A DNA stretch of 64,000 bases from Pseudotabrizicola formosa. Its GTDB lineage: Bacteria; Pseudomonadota; Alphaproteobacteria; Rhodobacterales; Rhodobacteraceae. The position numbers and the translations under genes were made by a program. Positions within the stretch are counted from its first letter, which is position 1; each line of letters starts with the position of its first letter. Below, one piece after another: positions 52,999 to 61,318 of the stretch. Below the pieces are notes generated by a model. The model made no database searches. It saw only the letters and a program-made list of their open reading frames with translations, and was not told the DNA's origin. The stretch lies in the NCBI RefSeq assembly GCF_002900965.1, contig NZ_PJOM01000005.1:62001-126000 (forward strand), in the 5' to 3' direction.

Positions 52999-54035
52999 TG
53001 CGCAACGACATGAAGGCCCTGGCCAAGACCAAACCCGAAACCGGATTGTGGATGGAGCAGCGCCCGGTGCCGGACATCGGCCCCGATGAGGTGCTGATCC
53101 GCATCCGCAAGACCGGCATCTGCGGAACCGACATCCATATCTGGAACTGGGACGACTGGGCCGCGCGCACCGTGCCGCTGGGTCTGGTCACCGGCCATGA
53201 ATTCGCGGGCGAGATTGTGGAACTGGGCCGCAATGTCACCGGCCTTGCCATCGGTCAGCGTTGTTCCGGCGAGGGGCATCTGATCTCCAACCAGTCGCGC
53301 CAGTCGCGCGCGGGCAAGTTCCACCTCGACCCTGCCACCCGCGGCATCGGGGTCAATGAACAGGGGGCCTTCGCGCAATATCTGGCGCTGCCCGCCTTCA
53401 ACGTGGTGCCGCTGCCGGATGAGATTGACGATGACATCGGCGCCATCCTCGACCCGCTGGGCAATGCCGTTCATACCGCGCTGTCCTTTGATCTGGTGGG
53501 CGAGGATGTGCTGATCACCGGGGCCGGCCCCATCGGCATCATGGCCGCCGCCGTCGCCCGCCATGTCGGCGCGCGCCATGTGGTGATCACCGATGTCAAC
53601 CAAGACCGGCTGGATCTGGCCGCACAGGTGGCCGATGTCGTGCCGGTCAACGTCATGACCCAGGATCTGCGCGAGGTGGAAACCCGGCTGAAGATGAAGC
53701 AGGGTTTCGATGTCGGCATGGAAATGTCGGGCAATCAGGCGGCGCTTGATCAGATGATCGAAAACCTCGTCATGGGCGGTCGCATTGCCATGCTGGGCAT
53801 CCCCCCCGGCAAATCCCCGGTGGACTGGAGCCGGATCGTCTTCAAGGCCATCACGCTCAAAGGCGTCTACGGGCGTGAGATTTTCGAGACCTGGTACAAG
53901 ATGATCGCCATGCTGGAGAACGGCCTCGATATCCGCAAGGTGATCACCCACCGCTTTCCTGTCGACCAGTTCCGCGACGGGTTCGAGGTGATGCGCGCAG
54001 GGTCCAGCGGCAAGGTCGTGCTCGACTGGGGCTGA
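52998..54035 (+). CDS. tdh: L-threonine 3-dehydrogenase
   Basis: A 345-residue medium-chain dehydrogenase that oxidises L-threonine to 2-amino-3-oxobutyrate. Catalytic-zinc ligands are intact: C42, H67 and E68 (C38, H63 and E64 in the Escherichia coli enzyme). The Rossmann segment VLITGAGPIGIMAAAVARHVGA matches TDH closely, as does YGREIFETWYKM. The four structural-zinc cysteines of the E. coli enzyme are all replaced, by S97, S100, S103 and D111, with no gap in the alignment. The stop is three bases from the convergent Lrp-type gene. Confidence 0.94.
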   Translation: MRNDMKALAKTKPETGLWMEQRPVPDIGPDEVLIRIRKTGICGTDIHIWNWDDWAARTVPLGLVTGHEFAGEIVELGRNVTGLAIGQRCSGEGHLISNQSRQSRAGKFHLDPATRGIGVNEQGAFAQYLALPAFNVVPLPDEIDDDIGAILDPLGNAVHTALSFDLVGEDVLITGAGPIGIMAAAVARHVGARHVVITDVNQDRLDLAAQVADVVPVNVMTQDLREVETRLKMKQGFDVGMEMSGNQAALDQMIENLVMGGRIAMLGIPPGKSPVDWSRIVFKAITLKGVYGREIFETWYKMIAMLENGLDIRKVITHRFPVDQFRDGFEVMRAGSSGKVVLDWG

Positions 54036-54038
54036 CCG

Positions 54039-54500
54039 CTACAACAGCCGGTTCAGATCGGCCGGGCGGTTTTCAAAGATCTGTTCCATCGAGAACAGAC
54101 CCGTCACCTTGTCGAATTCAAACCCGTCGATCAGCCGCTGATAAAACCGGTCATACCCCGCCATGCCGGGGGTGACGATCTTCAGCAAATAATCCCATTC
54201 GCCGCCGATCCGGTTGAAATCGATCACCTCGGGCAGGCTTTGCACATGGCGCGAAAAGCGGTCCACCCAATCGCGCGCATGGTGCCGGGTGCGGATCATC
54301 ACGAACACCGTCAGATCCAGGCCCAGCGCTGCAAGATCCACCCGCGCCTGCGCGCCCGCCAAGATGCCAGCGGCCTGCAATGCCTGAATCCGCCGCCAGC
54401 ACGCATTCTGCGACAGGCCCACCTGATCGGCAATCTGGCGCTGCGACAGCGACGAATCACGTTGCATCGTGGTCAGGATGCGCAGATCAAATATATCCAT
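54039..54500 (-). CDS. Lrp/AsnC-family transcriptional regulator
   Basis: About 153 residues if it begins at MDIFDLRIL (54500); in-frame ATGs at 54509 and 54521 are alternatives, the latter lying in a palindrome. The N-terminal helix-turn-helix is QRQIADQVGLSQNACWRRIQAL, and the C-terminal RAM effector domain has VMIRTRHHARDW and GEWDYLLKIVTPGMAGYDRF. Such regulators sense amino acids and control nearby catabolic genes. It could govern kbl-tdh, the divergent aminotransferase-like gene, or both. Confidence 0.91.
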   Translation of the reverse strand: MDIFDLRILTTMQRDSSLSQRQIADQVGLSQNACWRRIQALQAAGILAGAQARVDLAALGLDLTVFVMIRTRHHARDWVDRFSRHVQSLPEVIDFNRIGGEWDYLLKIVTPGMAGYDRFYQRLIDGFEFDKVTGLFSMEQIFENRPADLNRLL

Positions 54501-54515
54501 ATTTTTCATATCTCG

Positions 54516-54568
54516 GATCATATGATCTGATATTTTGGATTTCCACCGAAATATCGCGGCATATGATC
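54516..54568. promoter_or_regulatory. AT-rich region with repeated CATATGATC, candidate Lrp-type site
   Basis: A palindrome GATCATATGATC lies at 54516-54527. The nonamer CATATGATC occurs at 54519-54527 and again at 54560-54568, 41 bases apart or about four helical turns. The stretch is much more AT-rich than its surroundings and separates the Lrp-type gene from the divergent PLP-enzyme gene, as expected for an autoregulated, cooperatively bound promoter. Confidence 0.55.
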
Positions 54569-54614
54569 GCCCGAAACCGATCTATCGTGGGGAAAGACCA
54601 AGGAGTGCTGCCCC

Positions 54615-56060
54615 GTGACCAATGCCACTGATCTGTTCTTGCCATTCCGCGCTGCCTTACAGGGGGCAGATCCGCTGGCCGCGCTGCGGGCCGGGCTGAT
54701 CGGGGAGGGCGCGCTGCTTGATGGCCCCTTTGGTCCCAAGCCGCTGATCTATGCCGATTACACCGCGTCGGGCCGCGCCCTGCGTCAGGTGGAAACCTTC
54801 ATGATGGATCACGTGCTGCCCTGGTACGCCAACAGCCATACCGAAGCCTCGTTCTGTGGCGCGCGGATGACGCAGATGCGCCGCGCCGCCCGCGCCATCA
54901 TTGCACGCTCTTGCGGGGCAGGGCCGGACCATGCGGTGGTGTTCTGCGGATCGGGGGCCACGGCGGGCATCAACCGTCTGGTGGCGCTGCTGGGCGCAGG
55001 CCCCGGTTGCCGGGTGATCGTCGGGCCTTATGAGCATCATTCCAACCTGCTGCCCTGGCGCGAGTCGGGGGCCGAGGTCATAGAGCTGGGCGAAGACCCG
55101 ATGGGCGGCCCCGACCGAACCGAACTGGCACAGGTGCTGGCTTCGGCACCCAAGGGGGCGCGGGTGATCTGCGCCTTCTCTGCCGCGTCCAACATCACCG
55201 GCGAGGTGGCGGATGTGACCGCGCTGACCCGTCAGGTCCGGGCGGCAGGTGCGCGCATGGTCTGGGATTACGCCGGCGGCGGCCCCTATCTGCCGATTGC
55301 CATGTCACCGGCGCCCGATGCCGAGATCGATGCCATCGTCATATCCCCGCATAAATTCATCGGCGGGCCGGGGGCATCTGGCGTGCTGATCCTGCGCCGT
55401 GACGCCGTGGTCACGGAACGCCCCAGCTGGCCCGGCGGCGGCACGGTGCGCTTTGTCTCGCCCGGCGCGCATGATTACAGTCAGCGGATCGAGGCGCGCG
55501 AAGAGGCCGGCACTCCCAACGTGACCGGCGATCTGCGGGCCGCGCTGGCCTTCATGGTCAAGGAGTGCATCGGCACGGCCCAGATGGCGCGGCGCAACGC
55601 GGTGCTGGTGCAACGCGCCAATGCCGCATGGCAGGGCCAACCGCGTCTTGCCCTGCTCGGCCCCACGGACCGCAACCGCCTGCCGATCTTTTCCTTCCGG
55701 ATCAAGGACGGGCAGGGCGGCTTTGTGCATCATCAGCTGATCACCCGGCTGCTGTCTGATCTGTACGGCGTTCAGGCCCGGGGGGGCTGCGCCTGTGCCG
55801 GGCCTTATGTGCACCGCCTGCTTGGGATCGATGCGGCGGCATCGGCCCGTCTGCGCCAGGCGATCCTGTCGGGCGATGAGCGTCAGAAGCCGGGCTTTGT
55901 CCGTCTCAACTTGTCACCGCTGATGGCGGACGATAAGGTGCAGACCATTCTGGACAGCGTCTCCGACCTGTCAGTCATCGCCGCAGATCTGTCGCGGCAA
56001 TATCAGTGCGATTCTGCGAGTGCCATATTTTCGCCTATCCCAGAGGCAGCTTCGGCATGA
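54615..56060 (+). CDS. Class V aminotransferase / cysteine-desulfurase-like PLP enzyme
   Basis: A 481-residue fold-type I PLP enzyme. The Schiff-base lysine is K247 in VISPHKFIGGPGASG. YADYTASGRALRQVE and NSHTEASFCG mark the N-terminal region, and a cysteine pair C392/C394 in GGCACAGPYVHR sits where desulfurases carry the active-site loop. It is longer than IscS/SufS and has no Fe-S or sulfur-transfer neighbours, so a catabolic lyase or aminotransferase role is more likely. GTG start with AAGGAGTG upstream. It is divergent from the Lrp-type gene. Confidence 0.86.
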   Translation: MTNATDLFLPFRAALQGADPLAALRAGLIGEGALLDGPFGPKPLIYADYTASGRALRQVETFMMDHVLPWYANSHTEASFCGARMTQMRRAARAIIARSCGAGPDHAVVFCGSGATAGINRLVALLGAGPGCRVIVGPYEHHSNLLPWRESGAEVIELGEDPMGGPDRTELAQVLASAPKGARVICAFSAASNITGEVADVTALTRQVRAAGARMVWDYAGGGPYLPIAMSPAPDAEIDAIVISPHKFIGGPGASGVLILRRDAVVTERPSWPGGGTVRFVSPGAHDYSQRIEAREEAGTPNVTGDLRAALAFMVKECIGTAQMARRNAVLVQRANAAWQGQPRLALLGPTDRNRLPIFSFRIKDGQGGFVHHQLITRLLSDLYGVQARGGCACAGPYVHRLLGIDAAASARLRQAILSGDERQKPGFVRLNLSPLMADDKVQTILDSVSDLSVIAADLSRQYQCDSASAIFSPIPEAASA

Positions 56061-56350
56061 CCAGGCCGCATCGCGCGCCGGATCGTGAATTAAGTGATAT
56101 TCTGGTAAAGAATTCTTGACATGGTAATCCGCTATGACAACACTGAATCCGTAATACTGGATGCCGCCCTATCGGAGACACCTGTCGCAATGGGTCAGAA
56201 CCGTCACTCATCCCGGGGGGCAATCCCCCGGTCAGACGATCTTCCCCAGCCACCCGGCTCTGCCCGGTGGGGACAGATCAAAGCTGCGCAGCACGGTGCC
56301 GTCCCGGCCCTGCGGCTGTGCTCCAACGGCAACCGGCCAGAGGTTTCAAG
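56061..56350 (+). promoter_or_regulatory. Hairpin-rich leader upstream of the flavin monooxygenase-like gene
   Basis: These 290 bases hold a TTGACA at about 56115 and then several potential stems. One is a 7-bp perfect stem, CCGGGGG (56213-56219) with CCCCCGG (56225-56231). A second lies around CCACCCGG/CCGGTGG near 56254-56275, and a third between AGCAC and GTGCT near 56290-56325. No coding frame fits. I could not match it to a known riboswitch consensus by eye. Confidence 0.45.
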
Positions 56351-57829
56351 ATGACTGCACCTGAACCGCCCCTATCGGCCCATTCATCGGGTTTGGCACA
56401 GCTTGAGACGCGGCTGGCGCGTGATCTGCAGGATCTGTGCTATCCCCCCGCCAACTGGGTGCCGCCGCGGGAACAGGACGGCGAGGCCGTGGTGGATGCC
56501 GTGATCGTGGGCGGCGGCATGTGCGGGCTGGTGGCATGGCTGGCCCTGTCGCGTGCGGGCATCCGCAATGTGCGGATCATCGACCGCAATCCGCAAGGGC
56601 GCGAGGGGCCATGGGTCACCTATGCCCGCATGGAAACGCTGCGATCCCCCAAAACCCTGACCGGCCCGGCCTCCGGCCTGCCGTCCCTGACCTTTCAGGC
56701 CTGGTATCGGGCACAATACGGGCAGGCGGCCTGGGATGCGCTGGACAAGATCCCGCGTCCGATGTGGATGGATTACCTGTCATGGTATCGCCGCGTGATG
56801 CAGGTGCCGGTTGAAAACGGCGTGGCGCTGACCCGGGTGGAGCCCGAAGCTGGCCTTCTGCGCCTGCATGTCAGCGGCGCAGGCCAGAGCACCATCCTGA
56901 CCCGCAAACTGGTCATGGCCACCGGGCGCGATGGCACCGGCGCCCCGCAGATCCCTGCTTTTGTGACCGGGCTGGACCGGGCCTTCTGGGCGCATTCGTC
57001 AGACCCGATCGACTTTGCCGCCCTGCGCGGCAAGCGCGTCGCCGTGGTCGGCGTCGGGGCCTCGGCCATCGACAATGCCGCCGAGGCGCTGGAGGCAGGG
57101 GCCGCAGAGGTGCGCCACCTGATCCGCCGCCCCAAAATGCCGACGGTCAACAAGTTCATGGGGATCGGCAGCTATGGCTTCACCTGCGGTTTCGCGGGAA
57201 TGGATGACGCATGGCGCTGGCGCTTCATGAACTATTCCTTTGCCACCCAGACCCCGCCGCCGCGCGGGTCAACCCTGCGCGTCAGCCGCCATCCCAACGC
57301 CTATTTCCACTTCGGCAAACCCGTGGCCTCGGTGCGGCGCGACGCCGCGGCGCTGGAGATCGGCTTTGCCGATGGCACAAGGCTGGAAACCGATTTCCTG
57401 ATCCTTGGCACCGGCTTCACGGTCGACCCGCTGTCGCGCAGCGAATTTGGCGCTGCCGCCGATGCCATCCAGCTCTGGCGCGATGTCTATACCCCGCCAA
57501 AGGGCGAAGAGTCGCGCGATCTGGGCCTGTTCCCCTATCTGAACCCCGATTTCACCTTCCGCGAGAAAGTGCCGGGCGAGGCCCCGTGGATCGGCAATGT
57601 CTATTGCTTCAACTACGGCTCCACCGTCAGCCTGGGCAAGACCAGCGGCGATATTCCGGCGGTGTCCATCGGGGGCGAATGGCTGGGCCGCGAAATGGCC
57701 CGCAAACTGTACCTCGAAGATATCGGCCATCACTGGCAGGCGTTGCAGGATTACGCCATCCCCGAACTGCGTGGCGATGAATGGCAGGCGTCCGACCTGC
57801 CCGCGCCCGCCGCGGCCTCTGTGGCGTGA
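56351..57829 (+). CDS. Flavin-containing monooxygenase-like NAD(P)/FAD oxidoreductase
   Basis: A 492-residue two-dinucleotide-binding-domain flavoprotein. The FAD motif is VIVGGGMCGLVAWLALSRAG at about residues 57-76, and the second Rossmann motif is VAVVGVGASAIDNAAEAL at about 230-247. The FMO/BVMO-linked region between them includes LDRAFWAHSSDPIDFAALRGK. It is related to FAD-NAD(P)-binding monooxygenases of the N-hydroxylating and Baeyer-Villiger group, without a decisive fingerprint. The ATG at 56351 is used because the family homology starts soon after it; a longer frame from 56267 runs through the structured leader. Confidence 0.84.
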   Translation: MTAPEPPLSAHSSGLAQLETRLARDLQDLCYPPANWVPPREQDGEAVVDAVIVGGGMCGLVAWLALSRAGIRNVRIIDRNPQGREGPWVTYARMETLRSPKTLTGPASGLPSLTFQAWYRAQYGQAAWDALDKIPRPMWMDYLSWYRRVMQVPVENGVALTRVEPEAGLLRLHVSGAGQSTILTRKLVMATGRDGTGAPQIPAFVTGLDRAFWAHSSDPIDFAALRGKRVAVVGVGASAIDNAAEALEAGAAEVRHLIRRPKMPTVNKFMGIGSYGFTCGFAGMDDAWRWRFMNYSFATQTPPPRGSTLRVSRHPNAYFHFGKPVASVRRDAAALEIGFADGTRLETDFLILGTGFTVDPLSRSEFGAAADAIQLWRDVYTPPKGEESRDLGLFPYLNPDFTFREKVPGEAPWIGNVYCFNYGSTVSLGKTSGDIPAVSIGGEWLGREMARKLYLEDIGHHWQALQDYAIPELRGDEWQASDLPAPAAASVA

Positions 57830-57836
57830 GGAGCAT

Positions 57837-58334
57837 ATGGACATGACAGACACCCTCCAAAGCAGCGTTATTGCCAGCGTCCGGCCGCGCCCCGGGTCCG
57901 CGCTGGCGGCCGAGGTCGAAAACCGCCGCGACATCTTTGAAAAGACCGAGGCCGCCGAAGTGGCGGTGCTGACCCCGGTCGATCCGGGCGGGCTGTCGCA
58001 TGACCTGCGCCACGCGCTTGCTGCACGGATCGCCGCGTTGCACGCCGAACCGGAACAGGCTTCCCGCTACGCCGCTGGGGTGACAGACGCTGCACTCCTT
58101 GCCGTGACCGACCCCGGCAGCGCGGCAGATGATCCGCGGGTGCAGGCCATGCTGGCCTTCACCGATGCGGTCAGCACCCATCCGCGCGACATCGTGGCGG
58201 CCGATGTGGCAGCACTGCAATCCGCCGGGATCTCTGACGCCGATATCGTGCGTCTGGCCGAACTCAACGCCTTTCTGGCCTATCAGCTGCGGGTGATTGC
58301 GGGCTTGCGTCTGCTGGCGGGGGTGCCGCAATGA
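57837..58334 (+). CDS. CMD-fold (carboxymuconolactone decarboxylase/AhpD-like) protein without cysteines
   Basis: A 165-residue all-helical protein. Its C-terminal part (DDPRVQAMLAFTDAVSTHP, then LAELNAFLAYQLRVIAGLRLL) matches the CMD/AhpD helical pattern, but the chain has no cysteine at all, so it cannot use the usual CxxC peroxidase chemistry. TGAGGAG precedes the ATG. It overlaps the following AhpD-like gene by four bases; paired CMD proteins of this kind (Avi_7170/Avi_7169-type) occur together in catabolic clusters. It may be a structural or substrate-binding partner. Confidence 0.82.
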   Translation: MDMTDTLQSSVIASVRPRPGSALAAEVENRRDIFEKTEAAEVAVLTPVDPGGLSHDLRHALAARIAALHAEPEQASRYAAGVTDAALLAVTDPGSAADDPRVQAMLAFTDAVSTHPRDIVAADVAALQSAGISDADIVRLAELNAFLAYQLRVIAGLRLLAGVPQ

Positions 58335-58915
58335 CCGACGAGATCATCCGCCGCTTCACCCGCAACGTCCCCGAATGGCGCCCGCGCGTCGTTCCGGTCA
58401 AACTGACTGACGCCACGCAGGACCAGTTGGACGCGCTTCAGGTCACGCCCTCGAACACCAAGGTCTCCGATTATGTGCTGGTGCTGGCGCATGATGTGGA
58501 AACGCTGAAAGTGCGCTCGCCGCTGTTCAACGCCATCATGTATGGCAAGGGTGGCCTCAGCCGGGCCGAGCGGGAATTGGGGGCGCTGGCCGCGTCGATC
58601 GTGAACCACTGCATCTATTGCGCCGCCGTGCACGCTGACCGCCATGCCCAGCTGTCCAAAGACAAGACCGTGACCGACAAGCTGTTTGCCATGGGCGAAA
58701 ATGCCGACCTTGGCCCGCGTGACCGCGCCATCCTGACCTTCGGGATGAACCTGGCCCGCACCCCGCACAGCGCCAGCGCCGCCGATGTCGAGGCCCTGCG
58801 TGCCGCTGGCCTTGATGACGGGGAAATCCTCGACCTGATTTTGTCCTCCGCGCTGTTCGGCTGGGCAAACCGGCTGATGCACATTCTGGGCGATCCGGTC
58901 CGCAAGACCTCCTGA
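58331..58915 (+). CDS. AhpD-like alkylhydroperoxidase-domain protein
   Basis: A 194-residue CMD-family protein with the active CxxC-H signature: C94, C97 and H101 in NHCIYCAAVHADRH, preceded by the conserved Glu of SRAERELGALAAS. The family reduces peroxides or acts as a thiol-disulfide partner, and this subgroup is called peroxidase-related. Together with the cysteine-free partner it may protect against peroxide produced by the neighbouring flavoprotein, which is an inference. Confidence 0.88.
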   Translation: MTDEIIRRFTRNVPEWRPRVVPVKLTDATQDQLDALQVTPSNTKVSDYVLVLAHDVETLKVRSPLFNAIMYGKGGLSRAERELGALAASIVNHCIYCAAVHADRHAQLSKDKTVTDKLFAMGENADLGPRDRAILTFGMNLARTPHSASAADVEALRAAGLDDGEILDLILSSALFGWANRLMHILGDPVRKTS

Positions 58916-58933
58916 CAGACCGAAAGGCAAGAC

Positions 58934-60052
58934 ATGACTGCAACATCTGACAGCCTGACCGTAGGCATAGCCGGTGCCGGCGCCGTGGCCTTTGCCACCG
59001 CAGCCTGTCTGGAACAGGCCGGCCATCGGGTCATCCTGTGGTCGCCTTCCGGCAAAAGCACGGCCCGTCTGGCGGCGGGCGCGCCGCTGATCGCAAAGGG
59101 CGCGCTGGAAGGCACGTTCCACCCCAAGGTCGCCGCATCGGCGCAGGATCTGGTGGCCGCAGCCGATGTGGTGATGCTGGCGCTGCCCGGCTATGGGCAC
59201 AAGGCGGTGCTTGATGCGCTGGCCCCGCACCTGCGACAGGACCAGCCGGTGATCATCAGCTCGCACGCCTCCTTCGGCGCGCTTTATCTGCTGCAACGTC
59301 TGGCCAGCCGCGGCGTCCGCCTGCCGGTCACCGTCTGGGGTACCACGCTGGCCACCGCGCGCCAGCCTGATCTCGCCACCGTTTCTGTCAACACCATCCG
59401 CTCCAAAATCGACGCGGCCACCGTTCCCGTCGCGCAATCCGCCGACGGTCTGGCGCTCTGTCAGGCGTTGTTCGGCGACCGGTTTGTAGCGCGCGATGAT
59501 CTGCTGGCCATTGCCTTGTCCAACCTCAACCCGCAGAACCACATGGGCATCGCCCTGTGCAACATGACCCGGATGGAACATGGCGAAACCTGGAGCCAGG
59601 GCGGCAATGTCACCCCCAATGTCGGGCGGTTGATGGAAGCGCTTGATGCCGAGCGTGTCGCGATTGCCACGGCCCTGGGGCTGAAGGTGCGCACCATCTT
59701 TGAACATTACCACCTGTCCTATCATGTCCCCATTGCCTCCATCGCTGACATGAACGCCGAGCTGCATGCCAAGGGCATCGGCGGGCAGGGCCCGGCCACC
59801 GCCGACAGCCGCTATGTCACCGAAGATGTGCCCTACGGCCTTGCCGTCACGGCGGCACTGGGGCAGATGGCGGGCCATCCGGCGGTGCTGCATCAGGCCG
59901 GGGTCGATCTGTTTTCCGCCCTCTATGGCCGCGATTTTCTGGCCGAGAATACGCTCCTGACCGCCATCGGGCTGGACCGCATGACCCTTGATCAGCTGCG
60001 CCAGGCCTGTCACGACGGACCCGCGCTGCCAGACAACAAGACGGGCAGTTGA
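58934..60052 (+). CDS. Opine dehydrogenase-family NAD(P)-dependent oxidoreductase
   Basis: A 372-residue protein of the octopine/nopaline dehydrogenase family. The N-terminal Rossmann domain has GIAGAGAVAFATAACLEQAG (about residues 10-29). The C-terminal octopine-DH domain includes SNLNPQNHMGIALCNMTRMEHGE with the catalytic-region His, and FEHYHLSYHVP. These enzymes reversibly join or split an amino acid and a 2-oxoacid at a secondary amine. In a setting with an importer and no synthesis genes, the breakdown direction is plausible. Confidence 0.85.
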   Translation: MTATSDSLTVGIAGAGAVAFATAACLEQAGHRVILWSPSGKSTARLAAGAPLIAKGALEGTFHPKVAASAQDLVAAADVVMLALPGYGHKAVLDALAPHLRQDQPVIISSHASFGALYLLQRLASRGVRLPVTVWGTTLATARQPDLATVSVNTIRSKIDAATVPVAQSADGLALCQALFGDRFVARDDLLAIALSNLNPQNHMGIALCNMTRMEHGETWSQGGNVTPNVGRLMEALDAERVAIATALGLKVRTIFEHYHLSYHVPIASIADMNAELHAKGIGGQGPATADSRYVTEDVPYGLAVTAALGQMAGHPAVLHQAGVDLFSALYGRDFLAENTLLTAIGLDRMTLDQLRQACHDGPALPDNKTGS

Positions 60053-60113
60053 ACCCGCCGCAAAACAAGACTGCCACCGAAAGCCTGACCCCAACAGACA
60101 AGAGGATAGTCCC

Positions 60114-61223
60114 ATGACCAAACTGCATCTGAACCGCCGCCGCTTTCTGCACGGCACCGCCCTGGGTGCCGCCGCCCTTGCCAGCCCGGCCTATCTGCGC
60201 CACGGCATGGCGCAGACCGGCGGCGAGGTGAACATCTGGACCTACAACAACTTTGTTCCCGATGATTTCAAGGCCCAGTTCGAGTCGGAAACCGGCATCA
60301 AGGTCAACATCCGTCTGGTTGACGACCAGGGCAAGCAGTTCAACCTGCTGGCCGCCGAACAGCCAAACCCCACCGTCGATATCCTCACCGTCGCCGGCCA
60401 CCGCTACCTGCAGTTCATCGATTCCGACCTGCTGGCGCCGATGGACACGGGCCGCCTGTCCAACTGGGGCAACATCAACCCGGTGTTTTCCGAAAGCGAC
60501 TGGGGCACGATCAACGGCGAAAAATGGGGCGCGCCCATCCTGTCGGGGGCCGAGGTTCTGGCCTATAACACCGAGGTCGTCAGCGCCGAGGAAGCCCAGA
60601 GCTGGGACACCCTGTTCTCGGATAAATACAGCCAGCAGACCGCCTATATCCTGCAAGACATGATGTCGGTGCTGATGCTGGCACGCGGCTATGACGGCAA
60701 CATGATCGAATACCTGAACGACGAGGCCGAGGCCGCCCGCATCATGACGGAAATGCGCGATTTCCTGATCGAGCAAAAGCCACACGTCCGCAAATACTAC
60801 GACGGCGGCGCCGAGGTGCAGCAGATGTTCGTCAATCAGGACATCGTGCTGGCCCATGCCTGGAACGGCCCGATCGCCACGCTGATCACCGATGGCTTCC
60901 CGGTGGCGATGACCATTCCGAAGGAAGGCAGCTACGGCTTTGTCTACACCTTCAACATTGCCAAGGGCGCGCCCAATGCCGACAATGCCTATCTGTTCCT
61001 GAATGCCCTGCTGTCCAGCCCGGAAATCGGCGCCAATCTCAGCCGCAGCTCGGGCTTCATCTCGACCTACAAGGACGTGGAACAGCACCTGACCGAAATC
61101 GAGCGCAAGGCCACCTCCTTCCCCGAAGAACAGCTGGCCGGCCTGCAATTCTTCCGCGCCGAAGCCAATGATCTGAAATACCGCCTGATGGATCCGGCGG
61201 TCGAACAGATCAAGGCCGCCTGA
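60114..61223 (+). CDS. ABC transporter substrate-binding protein, PotD-like (second system)
   Basis: A 369-residue periplasmic binding protein with a twin-arginine signal (NRRRFLHGTALGAAALAS) at about residues 6-23, cleaved near HGMAQ. The mature part has VNIWTYNNFVPDDFKAQFESETGIKV, typical of polyamine-type binders. AGAGGATAG precedes the ATG at 60114. It is followed by a strong hairpin and then permease and ATPase genes. It is a different lineage from the PotD-like protein at 39616-40809. Confidence 0.9.
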   Translation: MTKLHLNRRRFLHGTALGAAALASPAYLRHGMAQTGGEVNIWTYNNFVPDDFKAQFESETGIKVNIRLVDDQGKQFNLLAAEQPNPTVDILTVAGHRYLQFIDSDLLAPMDTGRLSNWGNINPVFSESDWGTINGEKWGAPILSGAEVLAYNTEVVSAEEAQSWDTLFSDKYSQQTAYILQDMMSVLMLARGYDGNMIEYLNDEAEAARIMTEMRDFLIEQKPHVRKYYDGGAEVQQMFVNQDIVLAHAWNGPIATLITDGFPVAMTIPKEGSYGFVYTFNIAKGAPNADNAYLFLNALLSSPEIGANLSRSSGFISTYKDVEQHLTEIERKATSFPEEQLAGLQFFRAEANDLKYRLMDPAVEQIKAA

Positions 61224-61231
61224 TCCGAAAG

Positions 61232-61256
61232 CTGGTGGCACCTGTGGTGCCACCAG
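61232..61256 (+). terminator. Intra-operon hairpin after binding-protein gene
   Basis: Perfect 10-bp arms CTGGTGGCAC (61232-61241) and GTGCCACCAG (61247-61256) enclose a 5-base loop. There is no U-tract. It lies between the binding-protein stop and the permease start 62 bases on. It probably protects the upstream message or limits read-through. Confidence 0.65.
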
Positions 61257-61318
61257 CCCCGGTCTTCCCTGCCGCAGCCGCCTGACGTCCCGCTCAGGCC
61301 CCCGCAAGGCATTTGCCC

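Noticed and set aside
54615-56060. Iron-sulfur cluster cysteine desulfurase (sufS/iscS)
   Set aside because: It is longer than those enzymes, and no suf or isc genes are nearby; the cysteine motif GGCACAGPYVH belongs to a separate desulfurase-like group.
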